A stretch of DNA of 64,000 nt from the NCBI GenBank assembly GCA_910589415.1, contig OU342630.1, positions 51,740,012-51,804,011 of the forward strand. The letters run 5' to 3'. Positions 53,519 through 64,000 of the stretch are shown here, in pieces; position 1 is the first letter of the stretch, and the number at the start of each line of letters is the position of its first letter. Origin of the DNA: Malachius bipustulatus. Lineage: Eukaryota; Arthropoda; Insecta; Coleoptera; Melyridae. A model generated the notes under the pieces. That model saw only the letters and a list, made by a program, of their open reading frames with translations, did not search any database and was not told the DNA's origin. The position numbers were made by a program, and so were the translations under genes.

Positions 53519-53844
53519 GTAAGAACAATTAATATTATTTACACTGACTAAATACACCTCTTCCAATCATCCACAGCATTTGTAAATCTTCATTAGCCCG
53601 AAGTAGATTGAAATTATAAATCCAGTGGCGTGTAGAGAGACACCTTCGCCAATATTATTGCAAAGAATCTACGTCAATGACTTTTTTTGAATTTTGTAAT
53701 ATTTTTGAGATTAAGGAACTAAATATTTTTTTGTAGCTTGGTTAGTTAAAAAATAAAAATTAAATTCACTTACCTAATTGCATATATCCATGGCCCACAC
53801 AAGAAACATGATGGGGATAATTTTCTTTTGGAAATTATATATAT

Positions 53845-55222
53845 TGTTATAAAAAGCTCAATATGCTTATTTACGTAGAAATAGTTTTGTTCTTTTATGA
53901 AAAATAGTCTTTAGTTTTTGAAAAGTTCTATTGGAACAGAATATTTAGATTTGTTTGGGACAGTAGAATAGAAAATATTGTAATAATAAGGCAAAATGTC
54001 ATAGAAAAGTTTTTGTAAAATAATAATTAGAATAATTAGAATAAATTAACTAGAGTGTATGGGAGAAATGACAGGCAGAAAATGATAAAAAGTCACAATT
54101 TAGAAGAAACGAACAGCAACTCTAGTAGCATGGAAATTGGCTGTTAGAAGGGGGAAAACATAACATGTCCAAAGAGGATTTTGTGTGTTGTACTCCAGAA
54201 GAGAAATGAATTTCATAGATGTTGATTGGAAGGAAAGTACAAATATTATTGGCTGTCGTAGTGAGAAATAATATGTTGTCAAGCAGATAACAATTGAATT
54301 TCAATAGTTACAAGAAAAACTATAAATAGAAAAACAACGATTATCCGAGGAGATTCCTAACTCACAAGCTAAGCAGTGTAGACCACTAAATCATAACCAA
54401 ACATCGTGAACATCTAGAAAAATTTCGAACATCAAGAATTTGGTAAAGAACAGAGGCCGTAGCTGACTACTAGCAGAAACATATAGGTTAGAAGGAGAGA
54501 TTTGGTTAGCTGGTAGCTGAGAACTGCAGTTGATTTATTTACAGCCGTGCAGAGATTTGGTTAGCTGGTAGCTGACAACTGCATTTGATTTGGATACACC
54601 CGTGCAGAGATTTGGCTAGCAGGCAGCTGACAACTGCAGTTTGATTTGGGTACAGCCGTGCAGCGATTTGGATTCTGCGATTTTGACATAGAAGATAGAA
54701 AAACGTAGCAGCGAATTGGATATATCTGTGCAGAGATCTACATTGAAATTGCTGACACACTAACAGCAAGGCTACTAGAGTTGACTTCAAGCTTTGTTCA
54801 ACAGCTGATTCCGTGGGTTATTCCTTTCGTTAACCTACGAGGGACTTCTGTCAAAAATCAATGACAGAAAGTCGGTGACGAAGAAGATTCATTAAGGGAA
54901 CTGTGAGTAATTTTAAGTTATTTTTAAGTTAGTTGTTGTAAGTGTTATTGTTGGGAAAATTTCTTATTGTAATAAAACCCAAACAAATTTAAATTGAGTT
55001 TCAATAGGAGTTTATAGGTTATGAAAATTTTTAAAAATTTATAAAAAAAGTACTTGAACTCACTCTGAGTAATAGAGGTCTCATACAGACTAAACTTTTA
55101 TTAGTTAAAAAAAAAAGAAAGGCCCCCTAAATAAATAAATTGTTTATGGTAAGAGGGAATCAAAGAGGAAAATAAATTTTCAAAAAAGAGTAGAGAAAGC
55201 ACAGTCCCTACGAACCATAACA
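53845..55222. mobile_element. Probable solo LTR, 1378 bp
   Basis: It begins TGTTATAAAAAGC and ends ACCATAACA (TG...CA), flanked by ATAT on both sides within a TA tract. The uninterrupted paralogous sequence is seen at 36560-36590. It contains AATAAA signals and an internal tandem repeat at 54500-54680. No coding sequence, consistent with recombination between LTRs. The TSD is weak evidence here because the target is itself TA repeats. Confidence 0.6.
54495..54680 (+). repeat. Tandem repeat of about 60 bp, 3-4 copies
   Basis: Units contain GCAGAGATTTGGTTAGCTGG and ACAGCCGTGCAGAGATTTGG, with variants. It lies inside the probable LTR. Confidence 0.8.
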
Positions 55223-55223
55223 A

Positions 55224-55254
<31 letters not shown>

Positions 55255-56065
55255 TTTTGATAATATGAAACAACAACCAATAAACACGAAATGAAATACA
55301 TTTTGTAACATGGGTACTGAAGCTAACGAATTTATTCGTTTTTTATTTTCCCCACGTTTCTCGAAAGCTGATTCATGGATATGCAATTTATAAGTGGATT
55401 TAATTTTGTTTCCATCGAATAACCAAGATATACGAAAAAAATTAAGATACAAAAAAGTTGTATTTTTAGTTGCTCAATCTGAAAAATATATAAAAATTAA
55501 AAAAAAAGTCAGTGACGTACATTTTTCTTTGCAATAATATTGATGGAGTGTCCCCTGGACGCTACTGGACTTTGTAATTTTAATCTACTTCGGGCTAAAA
55601 GAGCTCCTTTCTTGTTATGTAGGTACTACAAATAACCCTGTCAAATTTCAACAATAATTATCGGCAAAAGAATAGAGATATTAAAATAAAGATATTAATA
55701 GAAGAGAACGTCCAAAGGGAATAACTAATCCTGGATATTTACTAATGATCTTATAATTTTTTTATATATAAGTAAGATTAAAGAATCTTTGACATCAGAG
55801 GCTCGATAAACAAATTAGAAATCAATAATCACAAAAATTGTATCATATCTGGTGCGTCAATGACGAACCTTCATTCTCGACTTAGAATCAGCTTCTTCAG
55901 AAATATTGGGGCTTATAAGAATATGCTAATATGCTCATTATTAAAGTACTAAGTCCTCAATGAATTGGGTATACGTAATAATTTTTATAAATTGCATATG
56001 AATCTTGACAGTAAACATTCTCAATACTTATAAAGAAAATATAAACTCAATTTCTAGCACTTGAC

Positions 56066-56333
56066 ATGCAAATTTATAAATCGATAAGATCACATTTAAG
56101 AGTACTGAGCAGTATGGCGAACAGGGCAAAAAATGTGGTATGGAATCAGAATTCAAGCAATAAGGAACAATTTCGATGCATTACAGAAGTTTTGGAAAAA
56201 CAGCTTATGTGGCCGAAGGGGGATGATCCAAATAATGTTAAAAGCAAATTCTATCTGAAAACAATAACATTTTATGGTATGCTCTTGTGTCCCATGTCAT
56301 TATCAATATGGCACGCATATCACTTCAGATCAG
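56066..56333 (+). CDS. Odorant receptor gene C, exon 1
   Basis: Intact exon: MQIYKSIRSHLRVLSSMANR ... KSKFYLKTITFYGMLLCPMS ... WHAYHFRS, ending AG|GTATGC. It is the undamaged version of exon 1 and shows what gene B lost. No exon 2 is found before the right edge, so the gene either has an intron longer than 7.6 kb or is truncated. Confidence 0.8.
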
Positions 56334-57490
56334 GTATGCACAATATCAATATTTTTAAATTATTTTATAGAAGAGATAGATAGGACAGTTCCTAATATTG
56401 AAAATAATAATTTAGTGAATTAGTACATAATTACTTCATAATAATTATTAGTCCGTGCCTAAATAGATGAACCTACCGTTTAAAGATTACGAGGAATAAT
56501 AGAAAACAAGAAAAAATAAAAAAATACCCGTCTACTGGGAATTTTTGACATATTTATACATCCGCGTCTCCTACATTTTCACTATGGCACCTATATAGGG
56601 GTGGGGAACATACCTATAGTAACACCTGGAAGATATTCATTTGCTTTGCAAATGCATGCTTAGCAAAAAAAAAAACGGCACTACAAATAGGTTTTCAGAG
56701 AACGGTGAGAGTGCGGACCTGGCAAGAAGCGCCGATTAAATACCTCGAGTCTCGGAAGTAACCACTACAATATCCGCTTTCTCATATCGTGTCCAGACCA
56801 CAGGGATTGATGCTATGATTTTTGGAATATAAATGTAAAATAAATGCAAAATTCAAATAAAAAACCATGCTACTGCTAATCTCGAAAATATTCCTTGCTC
56901 TGAAAAGTGAAAATAAAGAAAAAAATAGAAATTCGACCGTAGTGTCGAAGAGGCCTTAGTTGTGACCTTAATATCAGTTTGCGATGGCTGTTTTTAGCTT
57001 CTTACCTATCCAGCACCCCTATTTAGCTCCTCAGTCCCGAAAAAATTGATGAAACTTAGGAGACGGGATGTATATGTATATTTACCTGAAATTTTTATGG
57101 TAGTCAGATATCCATAAGGAGTGGTATGGTGTTGCATTAGAGCGAAATCGGGCAAAATAGAGCAATTATTTGATATTTTTTGATACCCCTGTGTATGCAA
57201 AACTAAACATAACTTTTGAATCAAGTTAATAGAACGCGAAGATCGTATCCTTAGTTATAGAATGGTGAAAAACATTTTGCGTTTTTCTTATTAGTTTATC
57301 AGTGAAGTATATAGAAAATAGGTAAAAAAATTTATAAATTTCTATACCTATTTTGGGACACGTTTTACAGAAATTGAACTTAAATTTTAACAGTTGACAT
57401 TTGCTATGATAATACGAATTGAAAAATTTCATAAAGCAATATGTTTTCAAAATTGCGAAAAAGTTTACATTTGAAACAACTAATTGTACC
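56334..57490 (+). other. Gene C intron 1, recognisable part
   Basis: From 57085 to 57490 it aligns with the end of intron 1 of gene B (43260-43710), then stops about 100 bases before exon 2 would be expected. From 56540 to 57080 is an unassigned insert. Confidence 0.5.
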
Positions 57491-58445
57491 TATAGACGGA
57501 GAGCTGGCGGCCGCGAGGTATATGATCGTACCTCCGGTTGGAATTTTGTGAGGTGGTTGGCGGAACCATCAACAGGTGTCATCCGCAAGGATTCAACACT
57601 AGGGAACCTGTATTACCGCTTTACTAGGGTAGCGCATTCTCATTCTCACAAAAAGTTGGGAAAAAAGTTGGGAATGTCAAATTTGACTTCATAAACGTCA
57701 GATTTTCCATGAACGTACAACTGTCTAAAAATTCACATAATTTGTTATTAAGTCCGCGTATTAAAACTATCTTTCTTAGTAACTACGTGTTAGATACTAA
57801 AGTCTACAGCTTCGTAGATCCTATAAACCCGTAATTTTGTTTTTAACACCCACTGAAAGAGGATTATCGATTTCTATTCGTGTTATTATTTTGTTTCATT
57901 TTTCAAACTTCGCTTTTTTGCACATGATACCTACGCCTGTGACCAAATGTGCCAAAAATATGACATCCAGCTGTTCAAACATAACCGTGTTTAATAAACG
58001 TCAACGAGTGAATGCGCTACCCTAGTAAAGCGGTAATACAGGTTCCCTATTCAACACAAAACCTCTGCAAAAGACACGTCAGACGACTCCTAGTCGAAAA
58101 AAATTTTACTCAAAAAATGTTCGTACCTCCGGCTGAAAATTTACGTATTACTTGTTTCAAGGTCATAGATGAAGTATGTAATTCGGCAGACGGCTAGCTC
58201 ACTGCTAAAGTGGTGACAGACGTCCTCAAACATGTCATATTTTTTTTCAAAAAAATGTTTTGTTACCTCCGTCTGACATTCTTGCATATTGTCTCAGAGA
58301 CCTTTTTGAACACAAATAATAATTGCCAGACGAAAAGGCCCCTGCGATATCAATCTTCAAAGCCGCGAAATTACTGCCCGCATCAAACTTGTGATTTTTT
58401 TTTTAACAATTTTTTTTTTGTTACCTCCGTCTGACATTCTTACAT
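57491..58445. repeat. Degenerate repeats with TACCTCCG(T/G)CTGA motif
   Basis: The motif occurs near 57520, 58121, 58263 and 58421; the last two are about 158 bp apart with similar flanks (GTTACCTCCGTCTGACATTC). The MITE at 57600-58049 is inserted in it. No coding region. Confidence 0.55.
57600..58049. mobile_element. 450-bp MITE with 8-bp duplication
   Basis: Perfect ends TAGGGAACCTGTATTACCGC and complement, flanked by TTCAACAC (57592-57599 and 58050-58057). An 8-bp duplication suggests the hAT superfamily. A second copy is at 59674-60766. Confidence 0.85.
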
Positions 58446-58619
58446 TAAACCGTAAATCATCGTCCATCTCGACAATGATTGAATCAAAATAATTCTACCC
58501 TCCGAGTAATCTCGAGAGGCTATCGCAAATTAATTCAGACCCCAAAACACGTTTAGGTTGTTTTATGATGAGATTAAGTCACTATGGCAAAAATTTTCAA
58601 TAATAATAATAATAATAAT
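58446..58619. other. Unassigned spacer ending in TAA repeats
   Basis: Nothing recognised; the AAT repeats at 58600-58620 are the 3' tail of the LINE copy on the - strand. Confidence 0.35.
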
Positions 58620-59372
58620 ATTTATTTGCCATTAATAATACAATTACATTTGAAACAAAAGAATTGCAGCATTTTAGGCACGTCGTAGGTAAATATGAGA
58701 CAGTAGGTAAATACAAGACAATAAAAATTAGAAGCAAGATATAGATACACATCACCTAGAAAATAAATCATAAATTGGTAGACAAAAACTGTTTTACATC
58801 ATAAAATGCATGTTCGATTAATAAAGTTTTCAATTGCGATTTAAATTTTCTTATTTTGAGTACTTTTAATGTATCAGGCAGTTTATTATACAGCCGGTAA
58901 TTCAATTTATTTTTCTCGGTTATATTGATCCTCGAGAAGGGAATTTGGAGGAGCTGTCTATTCCTTGTACCATAGAGATGAAAGTCACCCCGAACGGGCA
59001 ACTTCTGAGCCACTTCGTGAATGTTCTTCATGAAGTTCATGTTTTTCAAGGTATCTAACCCAGGTTGTGTAACAATGAGCTGGGCAAGATTACTTTCCAT
59101 AGGGGGTTTTAAATTTATTTTTGTTTCTAAAAATTGAGCTGAGTGATCAGATAATGCTGGATCTACGACTCCTGAAGTGTATACACTATCGTTATCACTT
59201 ACGTAGATACGATCTAGAAGTGACCTCGAGTTTACTGTTATTCTGGTGTAAGTGTGAATTACATTTTTCAAATTATAGGAATTCATAAGAGAACATAGAG
59301 TTTCAGCTCTTTTCGGTTGCTTTTCTGGGTCACAATTAAAGTCACCCAGTATTAGCACATTAGAACTAACAT
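58620..59372 (-). pseudogene. LINE copy with endonuclease fused to the C terminus, RT deleted
   Basis: A 196-codon open frame starts LILGDFNCDPEKQPKRAETL, includes LLDRIYVSDN and DPALSDHSAQF (endonuclease), then passes directly into NITEKNKLNYRLYNKLPDTL, the C-terminal tail of the same type of ORF2. The whole RT is missing, without loss of frame. The 5' end is truncated and the 3' end is an (ATT)n tail. Confidence 0.75.
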
Positions 59373-59673
59373 TTTACGTTTGAAGAAAATGAAAATATTG
59401 ACTATACGGGAAAAACAACTTCATGAGGTTAGTGTTAAAAATTATTATTTATTGCGGTGAATAAATAATTTATGCAGCATAGCGAATCTCTGACAGGAAA
59501 ATTTAAGAGAAATCTAGACTATTCTAAAATAAAATTGAACAATTTTTTTTAATGCTTGGTTATTTTATTGGAAGCAAGGATAATGTCAGCAAAATAAAAA
59601 TTCGTTTGATTTTAATCGTTACAACCAAGGAGCATGAACTAAGAGAGGGATTATTGTAAATAGATAAACTGGC

Positions 59674-60766
59674 TAGGGAACCTGCATTACCGTTTTACTA
59701 GGGTAGCGCATTCACTTTTTGACGTTTACTAAACACGGTTATGTTTGAACAGCTGGATGTCATATTTTTTGCACATTTGATCACAAGGCGTAGGTATCAA
59801 CTGGAAAAAAGCGAAGTTTGAAAAATGAAACAAAATAATAACACGAATAGAATTCAAGGAATCCTCTTTGCAGTGGGTATTAAAAACATAATTACGGGTT
59901 TATAGGATCACGAAGCTATAGATGGGGATGGTGGAGTATAACTCACTCCGAATTTTGGGAAAATTTTTACATAAAACGTTAAGTTATGACCATTATAGAC
60001 GATATCTTGAAAAAAATTTGCGGAATATACATAAAATATTGAGAAAAATGAGTTTAAAGTATCATAAAATTTACCAAAAATGACAGTTCAATTTCCATTA
60101 AATTCACTAAACTGACAGATTCGTAGAACTGAGAATGATCATGTTGTGCAGCGTTGTCATATCTATTATTTATTACTAACATCTTGATGAAATGAAAAAA
60201 TCGAGTTAAAAATTCGTTTTTTTCAAAATTGTACGAAGGGTCCGCAAATTTTTTTGCTTAAATCGACTTGTTTTAAGGTAAGCTTCCTTCCTATATAGAA
60301 ATTTTCCTAAAATTCGGAGTGAAGTATTCTCCACCAGAACCCGTACCTGACCAACTTTCAGGAATACGGAAATTCTGATCCCCGTCGAATATTTTCTGCA
60401 ATCATAACTGTCTGCTGGGGCTGGATGCATTTTTTGTTCAGAAGATCCTATAGTAACAGGTAAGTATTGATAGAGGACTATTTATAATGAGTTTAAAATA
60501 TTAAGAAAGTCACCTTTAGGCAACGCCAACAAGTGGAAATCCCACTTTTTAATGTTGAAACATCTTCTAACGCATCAAAAGTTTACCATTTTTATAAAAT
60601 ACGCAGACTTAATAACAAATAATTAGTATGTGAATTTTTAGACAGTTGTACGTTCATGAAAAATCTGACGTTTATGAAGTCAAATTTGACATTCCCAACT
60701 TTTTTCCCAACTTTTTGTGAGAATGAGAATGCGCTACCCTAGTAAAGCGGTAATACAGGTTCCCTA
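59674..60766. mobile_element. 1093-bp copy of the TAGGGAACC MITE with nested insert
   Basis: Ends TAGGGAACCTGCATTACCGT and complement, with AAACTGGC on both sides (59666-59673 and 60767-60774). It is longer than copy 1 because of extra sequence, including the element at 59930-60335. Confidence 0.8.
59930..60335. mobile_element. Nested inverted-repeat element
   Basis: GGTGGAGTATAACTCACTCC then GAATTTTGGGAAAATTTT at the left pairs imperfectly with AAATTTTCCTAAAATTCGGA then GTGAAGTATTCTCCACC at the right. Confidence 0.55.
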
Positions 60767-60774
60767 AAACTGGC

Positions 60775-61151
60775 AACAGTGCAGCGCCCTCCTCCATCCT
60801 GGCAGGAACTAACTACCCCTGGCATTCATGGTTACCATGGATAAATTACTATAAAGAACAATAATACGAAACAATCAGAATCTAAAATCAATCGCAATCG
60901 TAAGTGAAATGTTACGTGTCAAAAACACGAAATTATAATTTTAATTCAGGTTTTTATTGACTCAAAAGTCCAGCAGAAAAAGAACGGTTGTAGAGCAGAA
61001 GCAAGATGGAAGAGTGAAGAATATAGAAATCAATCGTTAGAAGAGCAGGTTGCAGTTCATAACATTCAGATCTGACCAATGAAGTTAAAAGACCCTAATA
61101 GAAAGGTAAAGCTACCTTATGTTAACCATTGCTGATATTATTAACAGCGGG
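60775..61151. other. Unassigned stretch
   Basis: No ORF, RNA gene or repeat recognised. Confidence 0.3.
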
Positions 61152-61358
61152 TATTATAAAAGGCTCATTAAGTTAACGGGAAGATTTCTGTTAAAATTTC
61201 TGAAGAAGGTATTGAGTCCAAGTGGAATTTTTTTTTATTTTATCTATTCTTGATATGGAAGGAATTACAAAAATGTTAATAAAAGTCATTTGACGTCGAT
61301 ATGAGCTTCAAAAACGAGCACAGAAATCTGCCCGTTAGCCTAATGAGCCTTTATAATA
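61152..61358. mobile_element. 207-bp MITE
   Basis: Ends TATTATAAAAGGCTCATTA and complement (TAATGAGCCTTTATAATA), with a further inverted pair ACGGGAAGATTTCTGT / ACAGAAATCTGCCCGT inside. A duplication was not resolved. Confidence 0.65.
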
Positions 61359-62034
61359 TTGGCTGTAAGTTGTTATGCTGTAAATTTAATAGGTGTATTT
61401 AGTTTAAAGTTCTCTACAAATAAATAACTAAACTTTATGATTACCTTGACCTACTTAGAATGTAAAAAATATTCCAATTTTTATTTAATTAAATGTTTTT
61501 AAAAAAAAATTATGTTGTTTATTGACTTATAAAACAATAGTTTTTAATTGACATTTATGTCAAGGCTAAATATAGAACCGGTTTGTGTATTGGCTTACAG
61601 TATGAATGGTTTGTGTGCCGGCTAAGATTAGCTCTTGCTAGGTTGGAGAAGGGCGCTATTTTGTTGCCAATTTTTTACTACAGATTAACTCCCTGACTAG
61701 TTAATTCTCTTTGGTTACAACCGTTGTCGTCGCTGATGTCAGTGTCTGAAAGATTAGCATCATCGTCAAATTCATCTTCTTCGATGTTAAGGCCGGTCCA
61801 GACGCACCGACTAATCGCACGATAAAACGGTCATATAAGTCGTTCGACAAGACGTATTAAAATGGTGCGTCCAGACAGTTCCATCTTATCGTACAAACTT
61901 CGTACGACTTTCAGTTTCGCGACGATCGCTATCATGGAAGAAGTAATCCTGTGGTCAATTTATGCTGTTTTTATTACAGTCGCAATTACTTGAGAATGGA
62001 TGTTGAAACTTACATGAATTTGTTAAATTTATTA
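61359..62034. other. Unassigned stretch
   Basis: It has a repeated GTCCAGACGCACC-like motif in both orientations (61795-61810 and 61864-61880), possibly a MITE edge, but no complete element. Confidence 0.3.
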
Positions 62035-62345
62035 TTATTATTATTATTACTTCTAGGGTAGGTTCAAAGACCTTTGTACTGAAGCTTGCGCTTATTGTAC
62101 CCCTTTGGATAATTATCTCATCGGCCCATCTCCCGAAAGTATTTCAGTATGAGTCCAATGGGTGCTTGTTCTATTTCTTTTGGTTCTGCCATTTCGGTCC
62201 CAAATACTAGAAGTCTAGTTCCCTCTTGTGCTGGGCATTCACACATTAGGTGGTATGGGGTTTCCTACCCTTCCCCGCATCTCCTACAATCTGGGATATT
62301 TTTTCTCCTATCGAAAGGTGTTTTATTAGCGGGCAGTGTCCTGTT
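62035..62345 (-). pseudogene. LINE 3' fragment with CCHC tail
   Basis: The - strand reads IPDCRRCGEG (stop) ETPYHLMCECPAQEG and on to YFREMGR and a stop, followed by 3' sequence and an (AAT)n tail at 62035-62050. This is the end of an RNase H-bearing LINE ORF2, different in family from the + strand LINE that follows. Confidence 0.65.
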
Positions 62346-62353
62346 AAAAGTTA

Positions 62354-62735
62354 AAAGGTAAAAATAGTTCGTGAGGATGGCGAGTGGCGTAATATTGCAG
62401 ATGTTCTCAACGCATTGGATCCCTGTGTCGACATCACCGTGCGGCCCAGTATTCGTAGACTGGGCCGGTTTGTTGCTGGTGGCGGCGCCCGCCCCCGACC
62501 AATTAGGGTATCCCTTGGCAGCGAGGGTGACGTTGCTACTCTTGTTCGTGGGTCAAAGAGGCTTAAGGAGCATGGTCGGTTCAACAACGTCTCGGTTTCA
62601 TTTGATCGAACACCGAGGCAACAGCAGGCCTACAAGAGGGCCAAGGACGAACTGAGGGTGAGACAAGAGGGCGGAGAGAAGAACTTGAAGCTTCGCTACA
62701 AAAATGGTGTTCCCGAGATCACAACTTTAAACTAA
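62354..62735 (+). CDS. LINE ORF1 C-terminal part
   Basis: The open frame runs from KVKIVREDGEWRNIADVLNA through RRLGRFVAGGGARPRPIRVS, GRFNNVSVSFDRTPRQQQAY and LKLRYKNGVPEITTLN to TAA. This resembles the C-terminal RNA-binding half of LINE ORF1 proteins (SFDRTP, KxR...G turns). The N-terminal part is missing, so the copy starts within ORF1. Confidence 0.65.
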
Positions 62736-64000
62736 GTAGTTCACCCAGTTACAGGTCAGAACGTCTTAACTTATTTTATCAGAATGTCAGAGGCTTGAAC
62801 ACCAAAACTAGCGAATTCTTTCAAAATGTTTTATTGTGTGATTACGATATCATATGTTTGTCTGAGACGTGGCTTCGGAGCGATGTATCTAATAGTGAAT
62901 TATTTACTAGTAGCTTTAATGTATTTCGCAGGGACCGTAATTTTCAGGTTTTGGGGTTGTCCAGGGGGGGTGGAGTTTTGATGGCTGTTAAATCTAACCT
63001 TCATTGCGCTCAAATTGAAGTGCCTGATCTCAATGCGCCTAATGTTGATATTTTGTGCTTGAGGCTGGAGATTTCTTTTAGTCAAACTTTGCTTGTTGTT
63101 TTACTCTATATTCCCCCTGGATCGCCCGCGGAGACTTATGAATCGGTCCTGGAGTCAATTGGCAGGCGTTTTGTTGTTGAGAACTGCCCAATTTTACTTT
63201 TGGGTGACTTTAACTCTCCGCAGTTCTTCACGAACCGGCCAGATAGACTTAATACCTTGTTAAATAATTTTATGCAACTTAATGGCCTGCGTCAATATAA
63301 CTCTGTGTCGAACCACTTTAATGTAATCTTAGATTTAGTTTTTAGTAACGTTATTTGTGAGATAGAGCGATCTTCTTGTCCATTGGTTCCCGAGGATAGA
63401 CATCACCCTGCTCTTGAGCTCGCTTGCGGTTTGACGTGTGTACGGCTCGTCAACTTTAAAATGGATAGGAACCCTACCCAGTTTAATTTTAGAAAAGCTA
63501 ACTTTCCTCTGCTTTATGATCTGCTTGCTTCGATCGATTGGAGTTTTCTGACTGATGCGATAGATGTTAACGATACTTGCTCTAGGTTTTATAACGCTCT
63601 TTACGATGTTTTTGATGTGGCGGTTCCAAAATATCGCGTCTCTTCTGCCGGTGGACGTAGTTATCCTGTTTGGTTTGATCGTAATATCATTCGGCACATC
63701 AGATTTAAGTCGTCCTACTATAGAAAATGGAAACGAACAAATTTGGACTACTGTCGGATGAAATTCTGCGAACTTCGGTCTGTTTGTAAGAGACTGTGTC
63801 GTCTAGCTTATCGGCGTTACTTGCATGACATTCAGAACGACATCTTTAGTGATCCACGTAGGTTTTGGGCTTACGTTCGTGAAAAAAGACGTATCACAAG
63901 AATTCCTGGCCGCATGAATTATAACGGGGTTGAATTAACAGACCCACGAAAGATTGTTGATGCATTTGCCGATTACTTCGACAGTGTTTTCTCTGTGGCT
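62736..64000 (+). CDS. LINE ORF2 N-terminal part, open to the right edge
   Basis: An uninterrupted frame from about 62750 (SERLNLFYQNVRGLNTKTSE) encodes an AP endonuclease: DIICLSETWL near 62855, VVLLYIPPGS near 63100, LLLGDFNSPQF near 63197-63230 and DRHHPALELA near 63400. After a basic linker it reaches the pre-RT segment DAFADYFDSVFSVA at the window edge. There are no stops across 400 codons, so the copy is much fresher than the other LINEs here. The RT should follow beyond 64000. Confidence 0.85.

Larger units (their letters stand above)
53600..55600. repeat. Fold-back repeat upstream of gene C, split by an LTR insertion
   Basis: It is homologous to 36333-36930. Its parts 53600-53844 and 55223-55600 are separated by the probable solo LTR. 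Confidence 0.65.

Noticed and set aside
61790..61935. TIR element with GTCCAGACGCACC ends
   Set aside because: Only short inverted motifs are seen, with no consistent outer boundary.

Overview
This window is AT-rich eukaryotic DNA that looks like an insect genome. The only host genes I can recognise are insect-type odorant receptors (7tm_6 family) with small phase-consistent exons, GT-AG introns and the typical short last exon. No bacterial gene organisation is present. The order of insect cannot be fixed from sequence alone.

Host layer: a tandem odorant-receptor cluster on the + strand. Gene A has six exons (15884-29714). Gene B is a close paralogue with six exons (37410-52155). Gene C shows only exon 1 (56066-56333) before the window runs into repeats. 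Gene A keeps its frame through every exon, but the donor of its last intron reads CT instead of GT. Gene B has a 20-base deletion in exon 1 that breaks the frame. Two orphan, damaged exon-3 copies (36157-36255 and 53415-53518) sit just upstream of genes B and C, and the same fold-back repeat precedes exon 1 in all three units.

Mobile layer: nearly everything else. From the left: a BEL/Pao retrotransposon on the - strand (1-5104), split by a P-type DNA element with a THAP exon and perfect 8-bp target duplication (2710-3908); an old LINE (about 6430-13806) split by a terminal-inverted-repeat element with a 6-bp duplication (8399-12107), which itself contains a second LINE; a Dong/R4-like LINE in TAA repeats (17640-18712); a complete, apparently very young BEL/Pao element with 550-bp LTRs, a 5-bp duplication, a tRNA-Tyr-type primer site and a 1762-codon ORF (20636-27885); many MITEs and fold-backs; a probable solo LTR (53845-55222); and several LINE pieces, the last with an ORF2 open to the right edge (62354-64000).

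Most interesting structure: 37875-41434, inside intron 1 of gene B, is an array of 428-bp units, about four in one orientation followed by about four and a half in the other. Each unit carries a well-formed type I hammerhead ribozyme: CTGATGA core, stem II, GAAA, short stem III, GTC cleavage triplet, and a two-part stem I closed by the flanks. There are nine ribozymes: four on the - strand in the left arm and five on the + strand in the right arm. This is what a metazoan retrozyme (a small circular-RNA retroelement that spreads as tandem cDNA copies) should look like, here in an unusual head-to-head palindrome.
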